DNA of 64,000 bases from Tolypocladium sp. Sup5 PDA-1 (Eukaryota > Ascomycota > Sordariomycetes > Hypocreales > Ophiocordycipitaceae). The notes beneath the pieces are model-generated. The model saw only the letters and a program-made list of their open reading frames with translations. It was not told the origin of the DNA and searched no databases. The position numbers and the translations under genes are program-made. Below, in pieces: positions 35,539-46,437 of this stretch (the stretch's first letter is position 1; every line of letters begins with the position of its first letter). Where the stretch lies: positions 124,001 to 188,000 of the forward strand of contig JPHH03000040.1 of NCBI GenBank assembly GCA_000750105.3, written 5' to 3'.

Positions 35539-36740
35539 GGCACCGAGCCGAGGCAGACCAACGGGTCGGAAAGCAGGTCTGGTGCTTCAGGCAGAATGAA
35601 GGTTCGGGGTAACAGAGTGCCAGGATGAGGGACGTGGCGGAGGGGAGTTTGTCGGCACCAGAGTCGTAGTAATACCGATTCTGCGATGATGGGATCGCGT
35701 CAGCCCTTGTCGACACGATCTTGTCCGCGACGCCCGAAGCCAGCAACAACTCGAGCTTGGACAATTGAGGTCGTCCCGTCCCACGCGCCAGTAATGATAC
35801 GGCAAAAGGACAGCAGATAGCTGGGCGAGCGAAGCGATGGGATGCTATGCGATGGGTGCAGGAGTCGCAAATGGCGGCTTTTTGGGCCGTTGGTCGGCTC
35901 CCGCTGGAATCCTCTGCCGACGTCGGCCGCTGCGAATTAGGACGGGCTCCATTGGGCTGCTAGAAACGCCGTAGCGGTGGAGGCGCTGGGGAAGGTCGCC
36001 CGTGGCCCCTGTTGGCTGCCCGCTTCAGGCCAGTCAGGGCCTCCCCACCTCACGCAATCCACCTCTCGCAATCCACCTCAGGCTCGGATATCGTAGGGAC
36101 AGTTTCTTCCTCACGACACGGTCGCCCGTCGTCAGGCGGCTTAGTCAGACATCTAACGTCTGTTTGATTGTGGCTGTTGGTTGCTGTAATTGCAAGGGGC
36201 TTCACTACCAGCACCCAACACTCCAGCACGCTCACTCATCAACTACTGGTGGGACCCGGCCTTCACGACGGAGAGAGAGCCCGAGTGACATAGGATAGAG
36301 CCATGTCGCCGGTCTACCTACCTATGCTGGCCATCGGAACTGCCGAATCGAGGATACGAAAAGAGTTGGGAGATGCTTGCGCAGAAGCCTGGTGTGGTTG
36401 CATGCCGTCTTTAGCTAATACTAAGTAGATACTCTCTCCGTGCTTTCTCCATAACCCTACGTTTCTCACTGTCTCTTCCAAAAGAGCACATGTTCCAGAG
36501 TCCATGACTATCAGTCTTCAAAAGGCTCTCTTCCCATTGTCGAAAGCCCCAGAGACTCTACAACGCCGCCTCATCTATCCGTAGCCTCTGCTCCAGCCCC
36601 TTGACGTCTGCAGCTCCCGACTTCAAATCATTCAACCAACTGAGTAACATGCGAACCATGAAGGGGTCGTCACAACACGAGACCGCCATATCAAACTCAC
36701 TCTGCCGCTGACTCGACTCAAACACCTCCACCCGGCCAGG
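35539..36740. other. Intergenic region upstream of the carrier gene
   Basis: 1.2 kb. The left part is the carrier promoter; the right part is the region after the pseudogene 3' end. No gene or repeat was recognised. Confidence 0.45.
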
Positions 36741-38086
36741 CTACAGCCTCCGCATCTCCTCCACGAACACCCTCCGCAGTCGAGTCAGCTCATAATCCTC
36801 CAGGCGCTTCCAGCACAGCTCGACAACTTCTCCATTCTCATCGTGCTGGTAGTTGCTCTTGATTGGCTCCACGTCGAGCGGTTTGCCGTGGAGGAAAGGG
36901 GGATACTGGCAGGCCACGAACAGTGGCAACGCAGAGACGCATTTCCAGTCCTCGACGGCAGCCAGGGATCTGGTTTCGTCGACTAGGATGTTGCGACCTT
37001 CGAGGTCGTCGTGAAAGACGATAGAGGGCTTGGGCACTGGTCCACCTGGGGGGAAGAAGTCGTCGAGGTGTGCTCTCAGCTTGGCGATAATGGTCAGGGC
37101 ATCCTCAAGGTCTTCTGGGTCTTCCTCTTCGTCCTCCTGGTTTTCCTCGGGCTCGTCAGTACCATCCCGATCGTCGCCTCACCCTCCTCCGCATGCTTCC
37201 CGTCTCCAGCACGGGCCGTGCTCTCGCCGTCGGCTCGGCGATGTCTGAGCTTCCTGAATCAGGCTGCTGTACAACTCTCAGGCGTCTTTGATGGTCAGCT
37301 TTGTCTAGGTTAAGTCGAGCGGATATTCATTCTCTACTCGAAGTAAATGGGCCGCGAGAGATGCTGTGTCGAGGGCCGTCGTTGAGGAAATCTCACGAGA
37401 CGGTTCTCCCTAGATGTATAGTGGATGGTTTTGGAGCATCTGCATCAGCGTTTCCTTGCCGGATCTTGCAGTCCGGCTCATTGAATGATGTCTCGACAGA
37501 CTTCACGGACGCATCCAACCCACGGCCTTGTCTTCTTCACTTGATTCAGAATGAGTCGACTCAAAGAGACTGCCAATGCCACGCATTTGTAGCCGAAAGG
37601 TATCGGAGCAGAACAAGGCAATTCGACGTACGATGTGCTCCTTCACAGAAAATTCGACGTTCATCCATACACCTGCCTACGGCCTGCCCAGGATCTTTTC
37701 CATCCGGGTCCACTCGAAGCCTATGGGGTTGCAGCGATCGGACTTGTGGGTGAAAACTCGGGGGACCGAGAGCGATGTATTCTCCCGGACCCATTTCAGC
37801 GTTGCGACTTCGCTCTCGGTCTTCCACACTGCGTCCATTGGCAGGCTGATCCGGGCAACGACGTCCTGCTCTGCGGAGCTGACAACGTAGGGCTTGTTGA
37901 AGTCCCCTTGGGCCAGGCCAGAAACTCGATGGTACAGGGGCTGGGCAGGCCGAAAGTGGCTTCGACGGTCTCTGCGATGGCCACTTGGTCAAGCTCGACT
38001 GTCCACCGAGACTCAAGACCCCATAAGGTACGCACCAACTTAAGGCCCTTGTGGTCTGGGGACTGCTCCTGATCTTTGGCATCCAT
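36741..38086 (-). pseudogene. APH-family (aminoglycoside phosphotransferase-like) kinase, degenerate
   Basis: Remnant of a fungal APH/choline-kinase-fold protein. Reading the minus strand from ATG 38086, the start looks intact (MDAKDQEQSP ... CTIEFLA), but a 5-bp tandem repeat (TGGCC twice) shifts the frame before DFNKPYVVSSAEQDVVARI. In the new frame sequence typical of the family continues (GFEWTRMEKILGRP), meets TAG where L is expected, then goes on (VWMNVEFSVKEHIVRRIALFC ... LRGIG-like QMRGIGSLFES) to TGA. After a gap the catalytic part appears open from 37037 to 36741: IVFHDDLEGRNILVD (Brenner-type HxDxxxxN) and AVEDWKCVSALPL. Two stops and a frameshift argue for a dead gene; assembly error is the alternative. 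Such kinases are often expanded and variable in filamentous fungi. Confidence 0.75.
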
Positions 38087-39070
38087 GTTGTGTTTTGGGT
38101 TACTGAACTTGATGTTGAGCTCATAAAATAAACAAGGATCTTCCTAGTACCTCATTGTTCACGCTATGTCGGCGATGCTGTACGGAGTACGGTCACATAT
38201 TAGGCAAGATAAGGAGTGTCAATCAGAGGACTCATGATTCAGACGCTCCAACCTGGTTTCACGGCCGGTTGCCTGACAACTTGCATATACTTCGTATACG
38301 ATCATCAGCTCAGACCGGTGCGTCGCATTCCCTGCGTGGCAACGGGTTTTCGAAGCTTCACGTTTCACGCATGAGCAATGACAAGTCAGCGCGCCTTGTC
38401 CGAGTAAGGGTGCGCTCGGCCATGTGTTACATTCCAAGGGTGATATGGATAACAACCGGTTACCATCAATATAGCTACTTCTAGTGCCTTGAAGAGGAAT
38501 TCTTGTAAAGGGAAGAACCAGGGGGCTAATGGATCGTGGGATGCTACAGCCGTTGGACAGACTCTTGTTGATGGGAGTATGGTAGGTTCCAATCTGCGAG
38601 GTAGCCGTGCAACGAATTTGCAAGGCTTTGGACGCACGGGTGATAGGTAGAAATTGCTGTTTGGCTAGGCGCTTCGCTTGTATCAGAGCATGATTCTGGC
38701 GCGTACACAAACAAAGGGTTCATCATTGAAGTCAAATCACCCGACCTGATGCATTGATGGTTGGAGGTTGACGGGAGTCTGGGGTGGGTGGTGCGAGACG
38801 GGAGCGCTAAGCCTGGTTAGGCACTGCCCTGCACTGAGGCTCGACAAGTTAACTAGAAGCCCCACCAACGCCGGTGGCACCAGCAGCTTCTGTGCTTCAT
38901 ACAACACCCGACACGACTCGCCACGACGTTTGCACTCGCGACCCTGCCCGCAATTGCTGCAATCCATACCAATCTCGACTCCGGCTGCGACGGGCGACGG
39001 AAAGCCTGCATGAGAGGCGCCGCCACCGATCGACACATGCTTGCGCTCGTCGTCGAGCTCGCATGAAGCA
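38087..39070. promoter_or_regulatory. Intergenic region upstream of SWD2
   Basis: Just under 1 kb. It contains TACGGAGTAC (38181-38190) and ACTTCGTATACG near 38,290. The 200 bp before 39,071 are the probable SWD2 leader. No gene was recognised. Confidence 0.45.
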
Positions 39071-40388
39071 ATGTCGACTCCCATGGACATCGATCGCCCT
39101 GAGCGTGGCACCGCCAACGGGCCGTCGATCAACATCCACAGAACGCTCGGCGGAAACGCGTCGGTTTCGAACCTCAGCGATGTCATGTCGACATTTCGAC
39201 CGAACAAGGTAGGCCACATACAATGCCTACAGCGCAAATCTGGCGGCCTCGACGGCGAGCTGACCTCCCCGCGCCACAGCTACTACGTCGCGACGACATT
39301 AAGAATGACGGGCGCCCGCAACCTCACGTCCTATCCATAGATTACGACGACGAAGGCGAGCTACTTATGACGTCAGCTAGCGACGAAACGATCCAAATCT
39401 ACAGTGTCAAGGAGGGGCGACACGATAAGAGCTTGCTGAGCAAGAAGTACGGTGTCAAGTTGGCCAAGTTCACCCACACGGCCTCGAGTATAATATACGC
39501 CAGCACAAAACAAAACAGTGAGAAGACTCTTGGCAACACCCGCATCATTTTTAGAAGGCCGAATAGCAGCTGACGCCCCCTCTCTTCCCATCCTTAGATG
39601 CCATCCGATACCTTGCGACGCACGACAACTCCTTCATCCGCTACTTCGAAGGCCACGAAGGCAACGTTACCAGCCTCGCTGTTCACCCTGGGAGTGACAG
39701 CTTTATATCCTGCTCACAGGACAACACTGTGCGGCTGTGGGACACCCAGACCAAGCACTGGCAAGGCCAATTGTTTCTCAGAAGCCCCTCTCTTGCCGCG
39801 TACGATCCATCAGGCACCGTCTTTGCTGTGGCCTGTCCCAGCAGCGGCTCCGTGCTACTCTACGATGCGCGCAACTACGACAAGGCCCCTTTCGCGACCG
39901 TTGACATCGTGGAACATGGCCGCGGTATTGACCCACAATTTGTTGTCAAAGGGTGGACAAAGCTCGAGTTCTCCAACGACGGCAAGTCTCTCCTCGTGGG
40001 GACCAAGGGCAGCGGCCACTTCCTGCTCGATGCATTTGAGGGCACCCTGAAGGCATATCTCCACAAGCCCCTTGGGGGTACGAGACGTCAAGCACCAGGA
40101 GAGGCGGCGGCTACGGCGAATGGCAGCGCCGCGCCTGACCCGGCCAACTTCGATAGCAGCGGAGACTGCTGTTTTGGGCCAGATGGACGATTCGTCATAA
40201 GCGGATCCAAGCAGGATGTTTTGGTTTGGGACACGCTGAACCCGCCACCAGACAACAAGATACTGGATCCGACGTGGACGTTGCCAGATAAGAGGGAGGC
40301 AGCTGTTGTGGCTTTCAATCCTCGTTTCAACTTCTTTGCCACGGCGGACCAGGACCTTGTGTTCTGGCTTCCAGATCCTCATAGCTAA
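39071..40388 (+). CDS. SWD2: WD40 protein Swd2 (COMPASS and cleavage/polyadenylation factor)
   Basis: WD-repeat subunit of the Set1/COMPASS H3K4 methyltransferase and, in yeast, of the APT part of the cleavage and polyadenylation factor. Exons 39071..39208, 39280..39517, 39598..40388; 388 aa. Landmarks: FRPNKLLRRDD at the first junction, HVLSIDYDDEGELLMTSASDETIQIY, KYGVKLAKFTHTASSIIYASTKQN, NAIRYLATHDNSFIRYFEGHEGNV and FISCSQDNTVRLWD, all typical of Swd2. Later blades end DVLVWDTLNP and DQDLVFWLPDP. The insertion LGGTRRQAPGEAAATANG is a low-complexity loop. ATG 39071 (MSTPMDID) gives a 30-residue variable N-terminus. Confidence 0.94.
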
Positions 40389-40942
40389 GCAGGAAACAGT
40401 GGAGGGAGTTTTAGGCGGCATGAGGAGTGGGCCGGGGTCGGCAGTGTAACGATACCATGATGCTGTGTTATTTGGGGGCAGAGCAGATACCCTGGGCTAT
40501 AAAGGTTGACTGGGCTGTTCAAGTCCAGTCGATAAAGGACTTGGAGAATGCGTCTAGAGTCTGGATCGAATCAAGTATCCGACGAAGGTCAAATCTCAAA
40601 GCTAAATAATAATGTGATACTACTACCAATTGACCCTTGAATCCATTACGCATCTCACTTTGTTCTCCGGTTCAGATAGCATACGGGCGGGTTGTGATCT
40701 GAGCTGGGGATGAGGTCGTCTAGGGTAACGTGGTCGCGTGGCATCCCCACGCTGAGCCGCCCGTCACACATGTCGAGCCCCACTGGATTTTATCCTCCCA
40801 TTCATCTATCCCACCTTCAACCTCCATCCAACCTGTATACAGCGCTCTCCAACCTACCTCCCTCGCCTCTGCCACCCCCCATTGCGCGGCTCGTTGACGA
40901 CTTCACCACCCGGTACATGAGCCACACGACACGCTAGACGCA
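40389..40942. promoter_or_regulatory. Intergenic region SWD2 / SRP21
   Basis: 554 bp between tandem genes. A C/T-rich leader precedes 40,943. Nothing else was seen. Confidence 0.45.
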
Positions 40943-41514
40943 ATGCCCTACTTCAAGTCGAGCCAGGAATGGCTCGAGCAGTCCGCCCTCCTCCTCGAAG
41001 CCCGACCCTCCACCGTACGCCATACCCTCACCACCACCAACTCCCTCTGGAGACGCAACGTCGAGCTGACCTGACAACCGCCGCGCAGACCCGCATCACG
41101 ACCAAATACTCCATCAAACCCGTCAAGCCGCGCGCCAAAAAGACCGACGACGACACCGCCGCGGCCACGTCCGGCGATGAATCCTCCGCCGCCGCGAAAC
41201 CACCCCGCGCCAGCCTCGTCATCAAGACCTACGACCCCGTCAGCGGCGTGACGCTCAAGTACCGCACCACCAAGGCCGCCGAGGTCTCTCGCCTCGTATA
41301 CTCGTCTCTGGGCCAGCTCGGCAGGCGCATGGCCGCCATACCCGTCGACGTCCCCGAGGAGTCGATGCCAGATGCGCCGGCGGGCAACGAGGGCAGCGGC
41401 GCCGGAGAGGGCAAGGCTGGGGGTGCGGGAGCGGCGGCGCAGACGCAACAAATGCAGCAGCAGCAGTCACAACAAGGGGGAGGCGGCAAGAAAAAGAAGA
41501 AGGGGCGGAAATAG
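40943..41514 (+). CDS. Signal recognition particle subunit SRP21/SRP9
   Basis: Alu-domain protein of the signal recognition particle, binding SRP RNA with SRP14 and contributing to elongation arrest. Exons 40943..41014 and 41089..41514; 165 aa. The start MPYFKSSQEWLEQSALLLEA and, after the 74-nt intron, TRITTKYSIKPVKPR match the N-terminal helix and first strand of the fungal SRP9/21 family; SLVIKTYDPVSGVTLKYRTTKAAEVSRLVYSSLGQLGRRM gives the remaining strands and helix. The tail is low-complexity (QQQ...GGGGKKKKKGRK), as in many fungal SRP21 proteins. The short loop between strands is replaced by an acidic, Ala-rich insert. Confidence 0.88.
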
Positions 41515-41971
41515 ACGGTGCCAACAGCGTTGAAAAGGGCCTAGAAACGTGCCGTCCGAAAAGAGAGTGAGTGGGCCGGCAACAATTGATTTGCTGGCAA
41601 CTTTTGGAAGATCAAACAGAGGCACACATCACAGCGTAGCAACCCGCAGGACACGATCGATTTCAGTCAGATATCAATTCTCCAATAATCGTCTTCAATA
41701 TGCTAGAGTACATCATGATCCATCCAATAAAAACAATTGCCAGAGCCCATCCCATTCTTAAAAAGGGAAACAAATGCCAGAACGCCCGCCAGTATGGTCG
41801 CCGTCGACCCGCAAAATATTGAACCAGAGCTGCCTCCCCGAACCGCTGGCCACTACGACGGCGCTGCGGCTTTGGCCACAGCCTCGACTGGCCAATTGCA
41901 ATGTACAACCCAGAGACAAAGGGAGAAACAAAGGGAAATGGGTATATGCAACATTACTCTCAACACCCAGC
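41515..41971. other. Convergent 3' region SRP21 / RNR2
   Basis: 457 bp of presumed 3' untranslated sequence; AT-richer than the genes. No further feature. Confidence 0.5.
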
Positions 41972-43488
41972 TCAGAACTCGTCGTCGAAGCTGAAGTCGC
42001 CACCGCCGGCTTTGTTGTTGCCAGAGTCGGCGCCGTCATCTGCGTTCTTCTTAGAGGCGCTGGCCAGGACACCGGCCTTCTGGTAGTCACCGACACGCTT
42101 CTCAAAGAAGTTGGTCTTGCCGCCCAGGGAGATGTTCTCCATGAAGTCGAAGGGGTTGGACGACTTGTACACCTTCTCATTGCCGAGGGCCACGAGCAGG
42201 CGGTCGGCGACGAACTCGATGTACTGCTTCATCAAATTGGCGTTCATGCCGAGCAGCGCGCAGGGCAGGGCCTCAGTCAAGAACTCCTGCTCAATGGTGA
42301 CAGCGTCCGTGATGATGTCCTCGATGACCTTTTTGCTGGCACGGTGCTTCATGTGGGAGTGCAGGAGGCAGGCAAAGTCGGTGTGCAGACCCTCGTCTCG
42401 CGAGATGAGCTCGTTCGAGAAGGTCAGGCCGGGCATGAGGCCACGCTTCTTGAGCCAAAAAATGGAAGCAAAGGCACCGCTGAAGAAGATGCCCTCGACG
42501 GCGGCGAAGGCAACCAGGCGCTGAGCAAAGGACGAGTCCTTGTCCTGGATCCACCGGATGGCCCAGTCGGCCTTCTTGCGAATGCAAGGGACTGTTTCTT
42601 GGTCAGGAGCTGTGATAAGGAGGTACTGGCTGTCAGAGTAACATACTGGTCTCAATGGCGTTGAAGAGGTAGGTTCGCTGGGCGTGCTCCTTGATGTAGG
42701 TGTCAATCAAGAGAGAGTACGTTTCAGAGTGGATGTTCTCCATCATGATCTGGAATCCGTAGAAGCATCGGGCCTCGGGGATCTGGACCTCGCCGCTGAA
42801 TCGCTCGACGAGGTTCTCGTTGACAATGCCATCGGAGGCGGCGAAGAAGGCCAGGATGTGAGAGACAAAGTACCTCTCATCATCGTTCAGGCGGTTGTTC
42901 CAGTCGTGCAAGTCTTTGGAGAGGTCGATCTCTTCAGCTGTCCAGAAAGAAGCTTCGGCCTTCTTGTACATTTGCCAGATCTGTGCGCATGCGACCGTCA
43001 GCTGCGGTGTCGCGTTGAAGAACCACTTTACGCGTCAAGACGCGTCACGTACCTCGTGATACTTGATGGGGAACAGGACGAATCGCTGAGGGTTATCCTG
43101 GAGGAGGGGTTCGTCGCACTCCTCAGGCTTGAGACTGGCGGCGACAATAGCCGTCTCCTCCTCAGGCTTGAGACTGGCGGCGACAATAGCCGTCTCCTCC
43201 TTCTCGACCTTCTTGGTCTCCTCCACGGCGGGCTTATGGTTGGAGTCCACCTCGTCGGCGAGGGCCTCGACGGCGGCCTCGTTCAGAGGTTGGTTCTCCT
43301 TGTCGGCGGCACCGAAGTCCAGCTTCTTGACCGGAGACTCCATCTTGAAAGACTCAATGGCAGAAGCAGCCTATGAAACGCGGTCAGTCAGGGCCAATTG
43401 ATGATGGGACGGAGGGCGGCGACGGGGCGCGCGCGACAACGCCGACGACGTCACTGACCTGCTTGGAGGGGGTGATCTGGGCGGCCAT
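41972..43488 (-). CDS. RNR2: Ribonucleotide reductase small subunit
   Basis: Diiron-tyrosyl radical subunit of class Ia ribonucleotide reductase, making dNTPs. Exons 43488..43459, 43370..43053, 42980..42647, 42591..41972; 433 aa. Iron ligands and radical site are intact: AASDGIVNENL (Asp), PEARCFYGFQ (Glu, radical Tyr), MENIHSE (Glu, His), AAVEGIFF (Glu), SRDEGLHTDF (Glu, His). The C-terminus FSFDDEF is the conserved peptide that docks on the large subunit. The N-terminal extension carries an exact duplication of EETAIVAASLKPE (39-bp tandem repeat), which partly explains the longer-than-usual length. The first exon is 10 codons (MAAQITPSKQ). ACGCGT (MCB) sites lie upstream (43676, 43858) and in intron 2 (43030, 43040). 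Confidence 0.96.
43121..43198 (-). repeat. 39-bp exact tandem duplication in RNR2 exon 2
   Basis: Two adjacent identical 39-bp copies (43121-43159 and 43160-43198), each encoding the 13 residues EETAIVAASLKPE, in frame. Confidence 0.95.
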
Positions 43489-44456
43489 TGCAATGGAACA
43501 CGACGCGAGGATGAGCAGTTGCAAGGCAAAGAGCACACACGAGAAATATGTTCTACTTGAGCTCGGCGTGGAAGGGTGGTGTGAGGGCGCGATGGGTTGG
43601 AGGAGAGCAGTGGCAGCTTGATGGTGGCGCCAAAGGTTTTTGTACAGGTAGAGATGCGCTGTCACGTGAACCGAGACGCGTCGAACCGTGTTTTCGGTGG
43701 GCCGTGCTGTGGGCCAATTAAGCTCCCAAGAGGCTGGTTGTGCAAGGGTGCGCCAACGCTGGGTACCGGCGAGGTACCGCCTAACGGACGCCTGGGGCAC
43801 GTTGAGCGGCCCTGGTTTGCCGCACCAGCCACCGACTTAATTGATCCCGCAGGGGGGACGCGTGAAGTGCTTCGTCGCGTCCAGGTACCCCGCTAAGGAC
43901 CCAGCTGGGTCATGGATATCGTCATGATGTCCGAGTTATCAATCAGCAAACAAAGCCAGCATCTTTCGTGTCTGGTGGAGCCAAACATCAGTCATACCTG
44001 AGCTGAGTTTGCGGAGCTCGGAACGTCGCTCGGAGAGCACCTCGGAGATGGGTCGCGTCTGTGAGGAACGAGACCTTGACCTGCGACGCTTGACTCACGG
44101 GCCTAGTCAATCACGGCGTTGTGAACGGCCCAGGCGCCAACAAGGGGGGATTTCTGGGGCAAGGGAGTAGACAAAGACTTTGAATTACTACGGACTACTC
44201 CGTACCGTGGATACGAAAGGTACTTATGGAGTGCCAAGACGATACCCAACCCTTCTTATCAGATCTTGTGAAAACGCGCTTTCCATGCTCACCTGCTCCA
44301 TATTACACATTCCACTCATGCGACGACTCGTGGTATCACAAACGTTTTAGTCGTCAATCAGCGTCCCAGCCCCCGGACAAGACAAGTCATAATGGCATTC
44401 GTTAGGCATTCGATTCGGGTCTCTTGCCGAGCCCGGCCCTAATATCTGCTCGACGT
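43489..44456. promoter_or_regulatory. RNR2 promoter region
   Basis: 968 bp upstream of RNR2 and downstream of the DUF4112 gene. It contains CACGTG (43663-43668), MCB-like ACGCGT at 43676-43681 and 43858-43863, and a TACGGACTACTCCGTA quasi-palindrome (44189-44204). MCB elements bind MBF at the G1/S transition in yeasts; that this applies here is inference. Confidence 0.5.
43676..43681. promoter_or_regulatory. MCB-like element ACGCGT (RNR2)
   Basis: Exact palindromic MluI cell-cycle box core about 190 bp before the RNR2 ATG, with a second copy at 43858. Confidence 0.45.
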
Positions 44457-45411
44457 CTATTGACGTCCCCCGCGTTGCTGCTTCGTCGACGCCGTGTTGG
44501 CAGGTCTGTTGTCGACCTGTCCCATCTCGACGTCCTGAGGGCGAGACTTATTGCGGCCGAACCAGCCACGGCTTTCGCGGACCCGGGCCGCTTCTGGGGC
44601 GCTAGGCACGTTCTCTTGTTGACCATGCTGAGCTGGCTCTGTCGTGATGCCATGGCGAGATGGAGAACTCGAGTGGTATCCAGGAGGGCTTTCTCGGCGC
44701 ATCCTGTCGAACTCTTCGGGGCTGCTCGGGTCGATTGCGGGAATTGGCTGGCCACTCTTTCGGAGTTCCTTCTTTCCCTTCTGTCGCAAATGCTGCTCCA
44801 ATATCAAGGCGTTCTTCGTATTTGCCTTGAACATGGCATCGGCGAGGTCGCCGATGAAGGGTACCAGCCCCACTGCGAAGTCGAAGGCTATGTTGAACAG
44901 CATTTGCAACTTGAGCGAGTTGGGCAGGCCCCCCTCGATCTGGCAGCATGTTTTGAAGACCATCAGGGCCATGAATGCGTCCAGCGCGTCCCCGATCCTG
45001 TGAAGCGCGAAGGTTAGTACAGCCCCAGGTGACGCAGGAGACGTGGTGACTCCGGTATGGAGGACTTACGCAGGTACCAGCGCGATTACACTGCTCCAGC
45101 CGAAACGGATTCCAAGGAAGCTGCACAGCGCCAGATCGAGGCGATGTGCGCGTCTCTTCACCTTGGTCAAAACTTGCCCGTCATGCTCCGAGATGCCAGG
45201 TGGCAGAGCCTTCTTGCGCTTCTTGAACTTGCCGGTGGGCCTTCCATCGAGCCTGGTGGCCGGGACTTGCTCAAAGTAAGGGTCCTGCAGGTCACGTTAG
45301 AGCGAGCTGGAATTGTCGAGACAGGCGCATACATACCTCTTTGCCAAACTTGTTCTCCAACTTCTCCCCCAAGATCCTCTTGCTCACGATCTTTGCGACA
45401 TATGAAGTCAT
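44457..45411 (-). CDS. DUF4112 family protein
   Basis: Member of a conserved but uncharacterised family; function unknown. Exons 45411..45337, 45284..45070, 44997..44457; 276 aa. Residues 60-175 form the recognisable part: LCSFLGIRFGWSSVIALVPAIGDALDAFMALMVFKTC and a second hydrophobic block NIAFDFAVGLVPFIGDLADAMFKANTKNALILEQHL. The repeated VP-x-IGD-x-x-DA motif is typical of DUF4112. Two or three membrane-embedded helices are likely. The N-terminus has a KKRKK patch and the C-terminus is Ser/Pro/Arg-rich and probably disordered. The third junction was fixed by ALVPA joined to IGDALDAF. Confidence 0.88.
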
Positions 45412-46437
45412 GACTGCTTTGTGTGATTTGGGAGCGTTTGGAGATAGCAGAGCGAGAGAGAGGCAGCCGCCCTGGTATTTATGAGACGCCCTGCTGGCGC
45501 GAGTGTCAAATCGCTTGCTGGTCGATTGGAGGAGCGCTTGCGGATGTTTGTTTCAGGAGGCGCCGTTGTGTTGGATTTAGAACAAAGATGGCCAACCGAA
45601 GCAAGCAGAAAGAGCAGGATAAAGACGAGCCAGGGCTTGGGGTTTTTAAAGAATGGACTGACTCTGGTCGTATTTTTATGCGGCGACGACCTGCGCGCTA
45701 ATCATGAATGGGTGCATGTGAATCCTTGTTTCTGGATGGCGATGGCGATGGAGGCTGGCGGCAATGATGTAATTTGGGCTGGAGGCCCCAGACTCCTGCC
45801 GCTGCAGGGAGCAATAACCGGCTGGCTCAGGCGCCGATCGCCGTAGACTTCCAGGGCCGGCAGGGGATCGCAGCGCGCTTGTTGGGCTCCCTCCAAGCGG
45901 CAGCCCATAGGATGCACCGCCACATTTGTGAAGGTAGAGGTGTGGCTGAAGCTCGTGGTCTGGACAGTGTCTAAATCACACTGTGAGTACGTAGGGCAGA
46001 AGCCTCATGGTGCATTACAGTGCTTGCAATATTCATCGCACGTGTCTCCGCTTCCGGTCGGTCTTGTTCAACGTGTGGTTGGCAACCAGCAAGCGCAACT
46101 GTTCGGATGATGTGTTTCGCTGATTGATGCCGACGCCCAAAGCCTCTCTCTCCACGTCGACGTACTGCCATCATTTCAGCTGCCACCTTGTCCATACTTG
46201 TTGAAACTGCTGTCGCAGCGCCTGCGCCCGCGCCCGCGCCCGCACTTGTTCGCAAGAACCTCGTCAACACCGCGCGCCTGTTGCAACGTGCTGCCCTCCA
46301 TCGCGTTCCCTTGAGTCAACCATGCCCAACATCCCTTCGCATCTTCGCCTCGAATATTGCCCGGCAAAGTCGTGAACTGGGAAGTACCTCTTTTGTACAG
46401 ACGTTCACCAGAGCATGGGTGAGGGAAAAGCGTCACA
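45412..46437. promoter_or_regulatory. Divergent region DUF4112 / DCP2
   Basis: 1.03 kb between divergent starts. Close to DCP2 there are two small upstream open frames: 46322-46375 (17 residues) and 46415-46462, which overlaps the DCP2 start out of frame. Whether they are transcribed is unknown. Confidence 0.5.

Noticed and set aside
36000..39000. Possible transposon relic or RIP-mutated island
   Set aside because: No terminal repeats or transposase motifs were seen, and base composition is not strongly AT-shifted; only the APH-like pseudogene is supported.
40500..40530. tRNA-like B-box string (TTCAAGTCC) after SWD2
   Set aside because: No matching A box or acceptor stem could be paired around it.
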